This document shows positions 34,849-42,426 of a DNA stretch of 64,000 bases, one piece after another; the first letter of the stretch is position 1, and every line of letters starts with the position of its first letter. Source of the stretch: Salipiger bermudensis (lineage in GTDB: Bacteria; Pseudomonadota; Alphaproteobacteria; Rhodobacterales; Rhodobacteraceae). A program made the translations under genes and the position numbers. Below the pieces are notes generated by a model. It saw nothing but the letters and a program-made list of their open reading frames with translations, ran no database searches and was not told the DNA's origin. The stretch is from assembly GCF_020171625.1 (NCBI RefSeq), contig NZ_JAIUZY010000009.1, forward strand, positions 62,001 through 126,000, given 5' to 3'.

Positions 34849-34904
34849 GGCCTCCTTGCCTCAAAATTAGCGAAGAAGGCGTCCACGATACACGGGGCTA
34901 TTCG

Positions 34905-35546
34905 GTCGGTTACCCCGCGAACCCCCGGCGCACCCAGGGTGAACTCTGGAACATGGTTCGCCACCAGTGCCGCGAACAGGCCGTCATCGGCCTCTACTAC
35001 GACGAATGCCAGCACGCCTTCACGTCTGGCAAAACGTCCAACGAGAAGCTCCTCGACCGCTTCAAGGCGCTGATGAAGGAGCCGGAATGGCCATTGATGC
35101 TCATCTTGTCAGGCGTCCCGGTCTTGGCCAAGCATGTGAACTCTGAAGAGCAGATCGCCCTTCTCCTCTCCCATATCCATTTCGATGAGATCCACTTGGG
35201 CAAGTTTGCCGATCCGACAAAGGATCCGGACATGCTCGAACTGAACAAGCTCGTCTACACCTATGCCGAACGCGCCGATATCGATGTCGAAGAGCTTGTT
35301 GATGTCGATTCTCTGCAGCGCCTCGATTTTGCCTGCGCTTCCAGATGGGGACTCGTCATCGAGCTGCTGATCCGCGCCTTTGGCTTGTGCAGACTTCGCA
35401 GCCAGAAGAGCGCCACGGTCAAAATGTTCTCCGAGGCCTACGCCCAGAACTCCCGCCTGCCTCAGGGCATGTGCCCCTTCACCGCACCCGGCTATCGCGA
35501 CATGATCGACGGCGACAAACTCATGAGAATGGTGCTGGACGACTAG
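34905..35546 (+). pseudogene. TniB/TnsC-like transposition ATPase, N-terminally truncated
   Basis: The open frame enters from the IS3 end and reads VGYPANPRRTQGELWNM before the ATG at 34953. It contains a Walker B-type YYDECQHAF, then KEPEWPLMLILSGVPVLAKH as sensor 1, and the C-terminal lid and tail (CASRWGLVIELLIRAF). The region with Walker A is missing. This matches TniB/TnsC/MuB-type AAA+ ATPases, which recruit the transposase to target DNA. It lies about 180 bp from the right terminal repeat, as expected for a core gene of the element. It is not functional in this form. Confidence 0.8.
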
Positions 35547-35566
35547 CGGCAGGCCAATATCGGTAT

Positions 35567-35600
35567 GGACGTTTCAGGGCTCACATTGCGGGCCCTTTTT
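35567..35600 (+). terminator. weak terminator after the TniB remnant
   Basis: AGGGC and GCCCT pair across a loop of about 11 nt, and a run of six T follows (near 35596-35601). The stem is short. Confidence 0.35.
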
Positions 35601-35611
35601 TGGCCGCAGCC

Positions 35612-35624
35612 GTGCATGCTTATG
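35612..35624. repeat. end-like repeat 1 inside the right transposon end
   Basis: GTGCATGCTTATG resembles the inner part of the terminal repeat (GTGCAAGCTTATG, 35729-35741) with one mismatch. It lies 21 bp before a second identical copy. Several such sites at one end are typical of TnsB/TniA/MuA binding arrays. Confidence 0.7.
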
Positions 35625-35632
35625 TGTCAACT

Positions 35633-35645
35633 GTGCATGCTTATG
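35633..35645. repeat. end-like repeat 2 inside the right transposon end
   Basis: GTGCATGCTTATG is identical to 35612-35624 and in the same orientation, with a 21-bp period. It differs from the terminal copy by one base. Confidence 0.7.
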
Positions 35646-35728
35646 CCTTGCAGGGAAGAGCACCCCATGGCAAGCCTCTGAGATACATATGATAATTATG
35701 CCTTATGCAGCCACCGAATCATTTGGGT

Positions 35729-35752
35729 GTGCAAGCTTATGGTGCATTGGCA
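35729..35752 (-). repeat. right terminal inverted repeat of the 30.6-kb transposon
   Basis: It begins GTGCAAGCTTATGG and ends GCATTGGCA. All 24 bases are the reverse complement of 5115-5138. It is followed at once by the target duplication CTCCC. Confidence 0.9.
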
Positions 35753-35757
35753 CTCCC
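35753..35757. repeat. 5-bp target-site duplication, right copy (CTCCC)
   Basis: Identical to 5110-5114. It lies 46 bp before the start codon of the PAP2 gene, so the uninterrupted chromosome would have tRNA-Arg about 55 bp upstream of that gene. Confidence 0.8.
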
Positions 35758-35803
35758 GCCGCGCGCGCCCCAGCTTGTCGCCGGCATCGTCAAGGAGACC
35801 AGA

Positions 35804-36538
35804 ATGCAGCTGCCCGCCCCGATTGCCGCCCTCACCCGCCATCTGGAGGCGATGACCCTGCTCGGCATCGTCGTGGTCGCCGGGGCGATCTGGAGCTTCG
35901 TGGCGCTGGCCGCCGAGATGATCGAGGGCGACCTGCACGCCTTCGACGAGGCGGTGCTGCTGGCGTTGCGCTCTCCCGGGGACCTCGCCAACCCGATCGG
36001 GGGGCCGCAGCTCGAGGTGGCGATGCGCGATCTGACCGCCCTGGGCGGCGTCACCATCCTGACGCTGATGACCGGGGCGGTGCTGGTCTACCTGATCCTG
36101 CGCGGTGCGCGCGCCTCGGCGCTTTTCGTGCTCTGCGCCGTGCTGGGCGGCCAGCTGCTGTCGCATTTCGCCAAGTTCGCCTTCTCGCGTCCTCGCCCCG
36201 ATCTGGTGCCGCACGGGGTCGACGTGGCGACCGCCTCGTTCCCGTCCGGGCATTCGATGATGGCGGCGGTCACCTACCTGACGCTTGCGGTGATGCTGGC
36301 CCGCACCGAGACGCAGCATCGGATCCGGGTCTTCCTGATCGTCCTTGCCGCGCTGCTGGCGGTGCTTGTCGGCACCAGCCGGGTCTATCTCGGGGTGCAC
36401 TGGCCCTCGGACGTGCTGGCCGGATGGTGTCTTGGCGCCGCCTGGGCCTTTGGCGTGGCGCTGCTGGCGCACTGGCTGGCGCGGCGCGGGCGGATCGAGC
36501 CCGAGGTCGGGCCGGACGGCGAGGTCCCGCCCCGGTGA
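35804..36538 (+). CDS. PAP2-family membrane phosphatase
   Basis: A 244-aa inner-membrane protein. The start at 35804 has AAGGAG upstream. It has about six membrane segments and the acid phosphatase signature in three parts: KFAFSRPRPDLVPHG, SFPSGHSM and SRVYLGVHWPSD, so the catalytic His and Asp residues are present. Members remove phosphate from undecaprenyl pyrophosphate or phosphatidic-type lipids. The transposon inserted 46 bp upstream of the gene and has probably replaced its promoter. Confidence 0.88.
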   Translation: MQLPAPIAALTRHLEAMTLLGIVVVAGAIWSFVALAAEMIEGDLHAFDEAVLLALRSPGDLANPIGGPQLEVAMRDLTALGGVTILTLMTGAVLVYLILRGARASALFVLCAVLGGQLLSHFAKFAFSRPRPDLVPHGVDVATASFPSGHSMMAAVTYLTLAVMLARTETQHRIRVFLIVLAALLAVLVGTSRVYLGVHWPSDVLAGWCLGAAWAFGVALLAHWLARRGRIEPEVGPDGEVPPR

Positions 36539-36610
36539 CGGGGCGCACCTCACTCGCATCATATCCCGAACCGGTGACGCGCTGCGCCTTAACAGCGCCC
36601 TCCAGACATT

Positions 36611-36643
36611 AAAAAACCGCGCCCGGAGCCCCGGGCGCGGTTT
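36611..36643 (-). terminator. rpmI-rplT terminator
   Basis: A 13-bp GC-rich stem (AAACCGCGCCCGG, 36614-36626, with 36631-36643) has a 4-nt loop and a run of six T on the minus strand. It can also stop transcripts from the PAP2 gene. Confidence 0.85.
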
Positions 36644-36667
36644 GAATGTCTCGAAAGCTCAGTCCGC

Positions 36668-37033
36668 TCAGGCGGCCAGGGCACCCTTGGCCTGATCCAC
36701 GATCGCGCCGAAGGCTTCGGGCTCGTGAACGGCGAGGTCTGCGAGGACCTTGCGGTCGACCTCGATGCCGGCCTTGGTCAGACCGTTGATGAACTTCGAG
36801 TAGGTCAGAGCCTCGTCATGGGCGCGGACGGCTGCGTTGATACGCTGGATCCACAGGGCGCGGAAGTTGCGCTTGCGGTTCTTGCGGTCGCGGGTCGCGT
36901 ACTGGTTCGCCTTGTCGACGGCCTGTGCGGCAACCTTGAAGGTGTTCTTGCGACGACCGTAGTAGCCTTTCGCCTGATCGAGAACCTTCTTGTGACGGGC
37001 GTGGGTGACGGTACCACCTTTGACTCGTGCCAT
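36668..37033 (-). CDS. rplT: 50S ribosomal protein L20
   Basis: A 121-aa basic protein, typical length, beginning [18 protein letters not shown] and containing [14 protein letters not shown]. It binds 23S rRNA early in assembly of the large subunit. It is second after rpmI with a 15-bp gap and ends before a strong terminator. infC is not upstream here. Confidence 0.98.
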   Translation of the reverse strand: MARVKGGTVTHARHKKVLDQAKGYYGRRKNTFKVAAQAVDKANQYATRDRKNRKRNFRALWIQRINAAVRAHDEALTYSKFINGLTKAGIEVDRKVLADLAVHEPEAFGAIVDQAKGALAA

Positions 37034-37048
37034 GTGTCTAGCCTCCTA

Positions 37049-37249
37049 TCAGCGGTCGTAGGGCATGTAGCCCTTGACGATTTTCGCGTCGGGTGCCGAC
37101 AGCGTGGTGGTGCCGCGAGCGTCGCGGATGAACTTCGTGGTGCGTTTGATCATGCCGTGGCGCTTGCCGGCCTGACCTGCGACGACCTTGCCGGTCGCAG
37201 TTACCTTGAAGCGCTTCTTGGCGCTCGATTTTGTCTTCATCTTGGGCAT
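37049..37249 (-). CDS. rpmI: 50S ribosomal protein L35
   Basis: A 66-aa basic protein starting [20 protein letters not shown]. The start at 37249 has AAGGAG at good distance; the longer upstream frame is not conserved. It is a component of the large ribosomal subunit, in operon with rplT. Confidence 0.98.
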   Translation of the reverse strand: MPKMKTKSSAKKRFKVTATGKVVAGQAGKRHGMIKRTTKFIRDARGTTTLSAPDAKIVKGYMPYDR

Positions 37250-37401
37250 TTCCGTCTCCTTGACGTTCTGCGGTGAACGCGCGACTCGGCATGCCACTGA
37301 GGGCCGGACACGCGGTAAGAGGCGCCCTCATAGGCGCGACGGGGCTTCGATGCAAGCGGGAATCATGGGGATGCAAGGCCCGCGGCCTCCGTCCGCGGCG
37401 G

Positions 37402-37612
37402 CTATCGCACAAGATCGGCGATGACGCCATAGAGGGCATCGGGCACGTCGCGCGGCGCGTAGCCGCCCGGCTGGCGGCCATTGCCGAGCAGCAGGACCGC
37501 CAGCGCTGCCGCCGACATAGGGGCGGCGGCTGTCGGCATAGGCCGAGCACAGCGCAAGCACGGCGCAGGAGGCCACAAACAGGCCGAGCACAAGCAGCTG
37601 ATCCGGGGTCAT
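37402..37612 (-). pseudogene. small membrane protein with a single-base frameshift
   Basis: The first 31 codons read MTPDQLLVLGLFVASCAVLA through ADSRRP and fit the start of a roughly 70-aa membrane protein often seen in this bacterial group. The second half, AAALAVLLLGNGRQPGGYAP and DVPDALYGVIADLVR, is in the next frame. Removing one C from the run in CGCCGCCCCTATG restores one 69-residue frame. This is either a real frameshift or a sequencing error in a homopolymer. The function is unknown. Confidence 0.6.
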
Positions 37613-37683
37613 GCGGCGCAGCCTAGCATGGCCTCCGGGCGCTGTCGTGCGGCCATCGGGTCTTTCGCCCCCGGAACGATAAA

Positions 37684-37711
37684 GGCCCCCGCGTCTTGCG
37701 ACGCGAGGGCC
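37684..37711 (-). terminator. probable pyruvate kinase terminator
   Basis: GGCCCCCGCGTC and GACGCGAGGGCC pair with one mismatch around TTGC. On the minus strand a short T-run follows. It lies 23 bp after the pyruvate kinase stop. Confidence 0.6.
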
Positions 37712-37733
37712 CGCGATTGGCCATGTGTCCGGA

Positions 37734-39179
37734 TCACTCGGGATCGGTGGAGTAGATCAGCCGCTCGTCGCAGGGCGCGACGCGCAGGATGTTGGTGGTG
37801 CCGGGCATGTTGAACGGCACGCCGGCGGTGACCACGATCTGGTCCTCGGAACCGGCATAGCCCTGCGCCCGCGCGGCGCGCGCGGCGTTCACCACCGCCT
37901 GCTTGAAGCGCTCGAGCTCGCCGGTCATGACGCAGTTTACGCCCCAGGTCAGGGACAGGCGGCGGGCGGTGCCACGCAGCGAGGTCATGGCGATGATCGG
38001 CACCCGCGGACGCTCACGCGCCACCTTGGTCACCGTGGTGCCCGAGGAGGTGAAGCAGCAGATCACCTTGATGTTGGCCGACTCGGCAATCTCGCGCGCG
38101 GCGGCGACGATGCCGTCAGCCACGCCGGTCTTCTTGATGTTGCGGCTCGCCTCGATGACCTCGGTGTAGGTGGTATCATTCTCGACGCTCACGGCGACGT
38201 TGTTCATCGTCGTCACCGCCTCGACCGGGTACTGCCCGGCGGCGGATTCCGCCGACAGCATGATCGCGTCGGAGCCCTCGTAGATCGCGGTGGCCACGTC
38301 GGAGACCTCGGCGCGGGTGGGCATCGGGCTCTCGATCATCGATTCGAGCATCTGGGTGGCCACGATCACCGGCTTGCCGGCGGCGCGGCACTTGCGGATC
38401 AGGCGCTTCTGGATCGGCGGCACCGCCTGCACCGGCAGCTCGACGCCAAGATCCCCGCGCGCCACCATGATGCCGTCCGAGGCCTCGAGGATCTCGTCGA
38501 AGCTCTTCACCGCGGAGGGCTTCTCGATTTTCGACAGGATCGCGGCGCGTCCGTCGCAGAGCTTGCGCGCCTCTTCGACGTCTTCGGGGCGCTGCACGAA
38601 GCTCAGCGCCAGCCAGTCGACGCCGAGCGCCGCGGCGAATTCCAGATCCTTGCGATCCTTCTCCGATAGCGCCGCCAGCGGCAGCACCACGTCGGGCACG
38701 TTGACGCCCTTGCGGTTGGAGATCGTGCCGCCCGCCTCGACGGTGCAGTTGGCGAAATCCTCGCCGCACTCTTCGACCCGCAGGCGGATCTTGCCGTCAT
38801 TGACCAGCAGGTGCGACCCGACGCTGAGCGCCTGGAAGATTTCCGGGTGCGGCAGGCAGACCCGGCTCCGGGTGCCCGGGGCCTTGTCGAGGTCGAGGCG
38901 GAAGCTCTCGCCCCACTCTAGCTCTTCCTCGCCGTTCTCGAACTCGCCGACGCGGAGCTTCGGCCCCTGCAGGTCGGCCAGGATGGCGATCGGGCTGTCG
39001 AGATCCTTCTCGACCTGCCGGATGGCGCGGTGCAGCTTGGTGATGTCCTCGTGGGTGCCGTGGCTCATGTTGAGACGAAACACGTCTGCCCCGGCTTCGT
39101 GCAGGGTGCGGATCATCTCGTAGGTGTTGCTCGCCGGGCCAAGCGTGGCCACGATCTTCACTTTGCGCAAACGTCTCAT
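37734..39179 (-). CDS. pyk: pyruvate kinase
   Basis: A 481-aa enzyme. The start at 39179 (MRRLRKVKIVATLGPAS) has GGGGAGA upstream. The active-site signature is MVARGDLGVELP with IQKRLIRKCRAAGKP downstream. The A, B and C domains are complete, ending in the allosteric domain. It makes pyruvate and ATP from phosphoenolpyruvate. It is divergent from the amidohydrolase gene. Confidence 0.97.
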   Translation of the reverse strand: MRRLRKVKIVATLGPASNTYEMIRTLHEAGADVFRLNMSHGTHEDITKLHRAIRQVEKDLDSPIAILADLQGPKLRVGEFENGEEELEWGESFRLDLDKAPGTRSRVCLPHPEIFQALSVGSHLLVNDGKIRLRVEECGEDFANCTVEAGGTISNRKGVNVPDVVLPLAALSEKDRKDLEFAAALGVDWLALSFVQRPEDVEEARKLCDGRAAILSKIEKPSAVKSFDEILEASDGIMVARGDLGVELPVQAVPPIQKRLIRKCRAAGKPVIVATQMLESMIESPMPTRAEVSDVATAIYEGSDAIMLSAESAAGQYPVEAVTTMNNVAVSVENDTTYTEVIEASRNIKKTGVADGIVAAAREIAESANIKVICCFTSSGTTVTKVARERPRVPIIAMTSLRGTARRLSLTWGVNCVMTGELERFKQAVVNAARAARAQGYAGSEDQIVVTAGVPFNMPGTTNILRVAPCDERLIYSTDPE

Positions 39180-39318
39180 ATTCCGTCTCCCCTGCGGCGG
39201 TGCCGCCAATTGTTCTGCCTTAACCAGTTACCGCTAACGCTTTCTCACCCGCGGTATTGCGCAATTCCATTCATGGCGCAACTGCTCTAAACGGACCGTT
39301 GCGAACGAGGCAACCGCC

Positions 39319-40056
39319 ATGGCTTACACTCCATACCAGATCGAGGGAGAGGCTCGGAAAGGGCGCTTTCTGGTCACCTGCGATCATGCGACCAATACCG
39401 TGCCGCCCGACCTGGGGGGAACCCTTGGTCTGCCCGAGGCCGACATGGCGCGCCATATTGCCTATGACGTGGGCGCCCTGGGAACGGCGCGCGCGCTGGC
39501 CGAGGCGCTCGACGCGCCCTTGGTCTGGGCGAATTTCTCGCGGCTGGTGATCGACCCGAACCGCGGCGAGGACGACCCGACCCTGTTGATGCGGCTCTAT
39601 GATGGCTCGATCATCCCCGGCAACCGCCACGCCGATGCCGAAGAGAAGGCGCGCCGGCTCAACGCCTATTACCGCCCCTACCACGCCGCGCTCGAGCTTC
39701 TGGCGGCGGCGCGCGACGAGGTGGCGATCGTGTCGGTGCACTCCTTCACCCGACAACTGCGTGGCCGCGCGACCCGGCCCTGGCACGTGGGCATTCTTCA
39801 CGCTTGGGACGCGCGGCTCTCCGACCCGCTGATTGCACGGCTTGCGCAGGAACCCGACCTGACGGTGGGGCGCAACCAGCCCTACCCCGGCCACCTGCCC
39901 GGCGATGCCATCGACCAGCACGCGCTCCGTCACGGGCGGGTCAACACGCTGATCGAGCTGCGCAACGACCTGATCGAGACCGAGGCGCAGCAACGCCACT
40001 GGGGCGCCCGACTCGCGCCGCATCTGCAGGCCGCCCTCGACGCCGTGCCCGAGTGA
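39319..40056 (+). CDS. N-formylglutamate amidohydrolase-family protein
   Basis: A 245-aa cytosolic hydrolase with the family start LVTCDHATNTVPPDLGG, the ANFSRLVIDPNRGEDD motif and VSVHSFTRQLRG. The His and Asp residues likely to bind metal are present. Relatives hydrolyse N-formylglutamate in histidine breakdown, but no hut genes are nearby, so another N-acyl substrate is possible. Confidence 0.87.
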   Translation: MAYTPYQIEGEARKGRFLVTCDHATNTVPPDLGGTLGLPEADMARHIAYDVGALGTARALAEALDAPLVWANFSRLVIDPNRGEDDPTLLMRLYDGSIIPGNRHADAEEKARRLNAYYRPYHAALELLAAARDEVAIVSVHSFTRQLRGRATRPWHVGILHAWDARLSDPLIARLAQEPDLTVGRNQPYPGHLPGDAIDQHALRHGRVNTLIELRNDLIETEAQQRHWGARLAPHLQAALDAVPE

Positions 40057-40115
40057 CCCCATATCCGGGCAAGCGCCCACCCCAGGACGACACCATGATG
40101 ACGACGGAGGATCCG

Positions 40116-40430
40116 ATGGACGACCAAACCCGAATCGAGCTCGAGGCCGCCGCCTTCCGCCGGCTGCGCAAGCACCTGATGGAAGACCGGAAGGACGTGC
40201 AGAACATCGACCTGATGAATCTCGCCGGCTTCTGCCGCAACTGCCTGTCGCGCTGGTATCAGGAAGCTGCCGCAGAGCGCGGCATCGAGATGGACAAGGA
40301 AGACGCGCGCGAGATTTTCTACGGGATGCCTTACGACGACTGGAAGCAGATGCACCAGACGCCGGCGGATGACAGCAAAAAGGCCGCCTTCGAGACGGCC
40401 TTTGAGGAGAATGTCGGCAAGAAGAGCTGA
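40116..40430 (+). CDS. DUF1244 family protein
   Basis: A 104-aa protein starting MDDQTRIELEAAAFRRL. The start at 40116 has GGAGG 5 bp before it; an earlier ATG (40098) is less well placed. It contains VQNIDLMNLAGFCRNCLSRW, with two Cys spaced C-x2-C, and a C-terminal YDDWK. The family is widespread in alphaproteobacteria and its function is unknown. It follows the amidohydrolase and ends before a terminator. Confidence 0.85.
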   Translation: MDDQTRIELEAAAFRRLRKHLMEDRKDVQNIDLMNLAGFCRNCLSRWYQEAAAERGIEMDKEDAREIFYGMPYDDWKQMHQTPADDSKKAAFETAFEENVGKKS

Positions 40431-40478
40431 GTCGCCGGGCGGGGCCAAGCAGTCTCGCCCACGACATGAAGCAGATCG

Positions 40479-40510
40479 GGCGCGGGCCAGTGGTCCGCGC
40501 CTTTCTCTTT
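40479..40510 (+). terminator. terminator after the DUF1244 gene
   Basis: GGCGCGG and CCGCGCC pair across a short loop, followed by CTTTCTCTTT. Confidence 0.6.
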
Positions 40511-40517
40511 GGCGCTC

Positions 40518-41036
40518 TTAGAGGTCGTTATCGCGTGCGCGCAGCTGCCGGGCGCGGGTCAGGATGGCGTCCTCGACCGCGCGCATGGTGGCGCCGTCGA
40601 CGGGACCGGAACGGGTCATCAGCGCGACGTTGAGAGAGCGCGCGTCGAGCGCCGGGTCGGAGACGTAGATCGTCGCGCGGTAGGCGGTGCCGCCGCCCGG
40701 CGGGGTGCCGTAGCCGGTGGTGATGACGCCGGTGAAGGGATCGACCGAGTCGACCGGAAGGAAGTCCAGCACGTCGAGCGAGGCATTCCAGATGTAGCGG
40801 TTCACCGCGCCGACCTTGCCGGCATCCTCGCGCGCACCGAAAATGTCCCAGATGGTGGAATCGGGTTTGCCGTCGCTGCCGTAGATCTCCTGCTCGATGA
40901 TCTCCTGCGAGGTCTGGGCGTTGCCCGGCGGCACGTTGCGCGTGTCGGATCCCTGTCCGTCGAACCAGCCGCAGCCGGACAGCAGAAGCAGCCCGCCCGT
41001 GAAGATGGCACCCGTCGCCGTGCGCATAAATCTCAT
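40518..41036 (-). CDS. DUF3576 lipoprotein
   Basis: A 172-aa lipoprotein with a basic N-terminus, a hydrophobic stretch and the lipobox LLSGC (Cys22). The mature part contains IWDIFGAREDAGKVGAVNRY and a beta-rich C-terminal domain, matching DUF3576. It is probably anchored in the outer membrane, since the residue after Cys is Gly. The function is not established. Confidence 0.85.
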   Translation of the reverse strand: MRFMRTATGAIFTGGLLLLSGCGWFDGQGSDTRNVPPGNAQTSQEIIEQEIYGSDGKPDSTIWDIFGAREDAGKVGAVNRYIWNASLDVLDFLPVDSVDPFTGVITTGYGTPPGGGTAYRATIYVSDPALDARSLNVALMTRSGPVDGATMRAVEDAILTRARQLRARDNDL

Positions 41037-41307
41037 CTGCTCAAGCTCCTGCCCGTCTCGTCATTGCGCCCCTGCATACTCGGGCACCGGGCGCGCGACA
41101 AGCCGGGAATGCCGGAGATACCAGAGGCCACGGGAGAGGCGGGTCGGGCCACCCGGGAACGTTGTGGCAATTGCGCATCACTGATTTGCTTGTTGCCCGA
41201 GCCGTCCAGCGCGGAGTTGCAAACGCACGGTCCGAGGGCGCATAGAAAGCCCATCAAGGCCGGGCTACCCGGATTGGTACGTGCCTTACGAACACATGAG
41301 GGAAACA

Positions 41308-42348
41308 ATGAAAAGCATTCTGTTTGCTACCACCGCGCTGGTTGCAACCGCAGGCGTCGCCTCGGCAGAAATCGCCCTGACCGGTAACGCCGAAATGGGT
41401 ATCTACGCTCCGGTGGACGTCGACGTCGACGGCGATCGCGAAATGGGCGACACCCAGTTCTTCACCGACATGGACATCCGTTTCACCCTGTCCGGCGAAG
41501 CTGACAACGGCCTGACCTTCGGCGCAACCATCGACCTCGATGAAGCCGCTGACAACAACAACCCCGGCCGTTTCGAAAACCCGAACCAGCAGGGCGGTGA
41601 AGCGATCTTCATCTCCTACGGCGGCGCGACCTTCACCATGGGTGACACCGACGGCGCTCTCGACGCTCGCGTGCCGGAAATGGCGCTCGCAGCTGGCTCG
41701 CTGAACGACGACGAAACCATCCACCTCGGCTTCAACCACGGCGACGGTCTCAGCGACTCCGACGGCGACGGCTTCACCACCGTTATCGAAGACGGCGTTG
41801 GCCTCTCGCTCGACGGCTTCGGCGACGGTCAGGTTGCTCGTATCGACTACGCCTACGACGCGTTCACCTTCTCCGCATCGATGGAGCAGGTTGCAGACGG
41901 CGCAGACGTTGAGGACCTCGGCGACACCATCTGGGGCATCGGCGTGGCATACTCCGGCCAGCTGTCGACCATCGACCTGACCGTCGGTCTCGGCTACCAG
42001 ACCCTCGACGAGTACGCAGACGTGACCTCGGTCGGCGCAACCGGTGGCTTCGGCAACGGCTTCTCCGCCGGCCTGACCTACACCGACATGTCCATCGACG
42101 GTGGCGACGACATCGAGCACTGGGGCGTTGGCTTCGGCTACGAGATGAACGCAATCGCAGTCGGCATGAACTACGGTGAGTACACCCAGGACGACGACAA
42201 GCTGTCCGGCTTCGGTCTGGCCGCGTCCTACGACCTCGGTGGCGGTCTGTCCGCTCGCCTCGGCTACGGCTACTCGGACATCGATCCGGACGGCGCGTCG
42301 AGCGACGACTACGACACCTACTCGCTGGGTCTCAGCATGAACTTCTAA
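41308..42348 (+). CDS. outer-membrane porin
   Basis: A 346-aa protein with a signal peptide ending ATAGVASA before EIALTGNAEMG. The mature chain is a beta-barrel of alternating aromatic/hydrophobic and acidic strands, with a C-terminal Phe (YSLGLSMNF) as needed for Bam insertion. It is unusually rich in Asp and Gly and has an acidic surface, as in marine porins. Codon use differs from neighbours (more GGC, GAC and GCT with few rare codons), consistent with very high expression. It is monocistronic with a strong terminator. Confidence 0.92.
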   Translation: MKSILFATTALVATAGVASAEIALTGNAEMGIYAPVDVDVDGDREMGDTQFFTDMDIRFTLSGEADNGLTFGATIDLDEAADNNNPGRFENPNQQGGEAIFISYGGATFTMGDTDGALDARVPEMALAAGSLNDDETIHLGFNHGDGLSDSDGDGFTTVIEDGVGLSLDGFGDGQVARIDYAYDAFTFSASMEQVADGADVEDLGDTIWGIGVAYSGQLSTIDLTVGLGYQTLDEYADVTSVGATGGFGNGFSAGLTYTDMSIDGGDDIEHWGVGFGYEMNAIAVGMNYGEYTQDDDKLSGFGLAASYDLGGGLSARLGYGYSDIDPDGASSDDYDTYSLGLSMNF

Positions 42349-42371
42349 TCTCCTCTGAGATTAGGATAAGG

Positions 42372-42405
42372 AAAGAGCGGGCATTTGCCCGCTCTTTTCT
42401 TTTTG
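42372..42405 (+). terminator. porin terminator
   Basis: An 11-bp stem AAAGAGCGGGC/GCCCGCTCTTT with loop ATTT is followed by a T-rich tract. Confidence 0.9.
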
Positions 42406-42426
42406 TCCGACCGAAAGGTGCCCGCC

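Larger units (their letters stand above)
33498..34903 (-). mobile_element. IS3-family insertion sequence, decayed
   Basis: About 1.4 kb with inverted ends: GAATAGCCCCG at the left and the complement CGGGGCTATTC at the right, followed inside by GACGCCTTCTT on both arms. OrfA and OrfB lie on the minus strand. The flanks do not share a duplication: the left is ISAs1 and the right is the TniB remnant, so a deletion or recombination followed insertion. At least five short insertions have accumulated inside it. Confidence 0.8.
5115..35752. mobile_element. 30.6-kb Tn7/Tn5053/Mu-type transposon with catabolic cargo
   Basis: The boundaries are visible at base level. Perfect 24-bp inverted repeats lie at 5115-5138 and 35729-35752, start with TG and end with CA, and are flanked on both outer sides by CTCCC (5110-5114 and 35753-35757), a 5-bp target duplication. 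DDE transposons of the Tn7, Tn5053/Tn402 and Mu groups make 5-bp duplications and carry several transposase sites inside their ends. Two further partial copies of the end motif lie just inside the right end. A truncated TniB/TnsC-like ATPase sits beside it. No complete tniA/tnsB, tnsA or tniQ is seen, so the element is probably immobile unless helped in trans. The interior holds three catabolic modules and several IS remnants. Confidence 0.85.

Noticed and set aside
35612-35752. CRISPR array at the right end of the island
   Set aside because: The repeats are 13 bp, only three, and are parts of the transposon end. No spacers of regular length and no cas genes are present.
36668-37297. L20-binding autoregulatory leader upstream of rpmI
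   Set aside because: I could not find a convincing pseudoknot or a fold resembling the L20 site in 37250-37400, and infC is not adjacent.
41308-42348. Possible horizontal transfer of the porin gene because of its different codon use
   Set aside because: Its bias towards a few codons is typical of very highly expressed genes. The strong terminator and the conserved neighbourhood do not suggest transfer.
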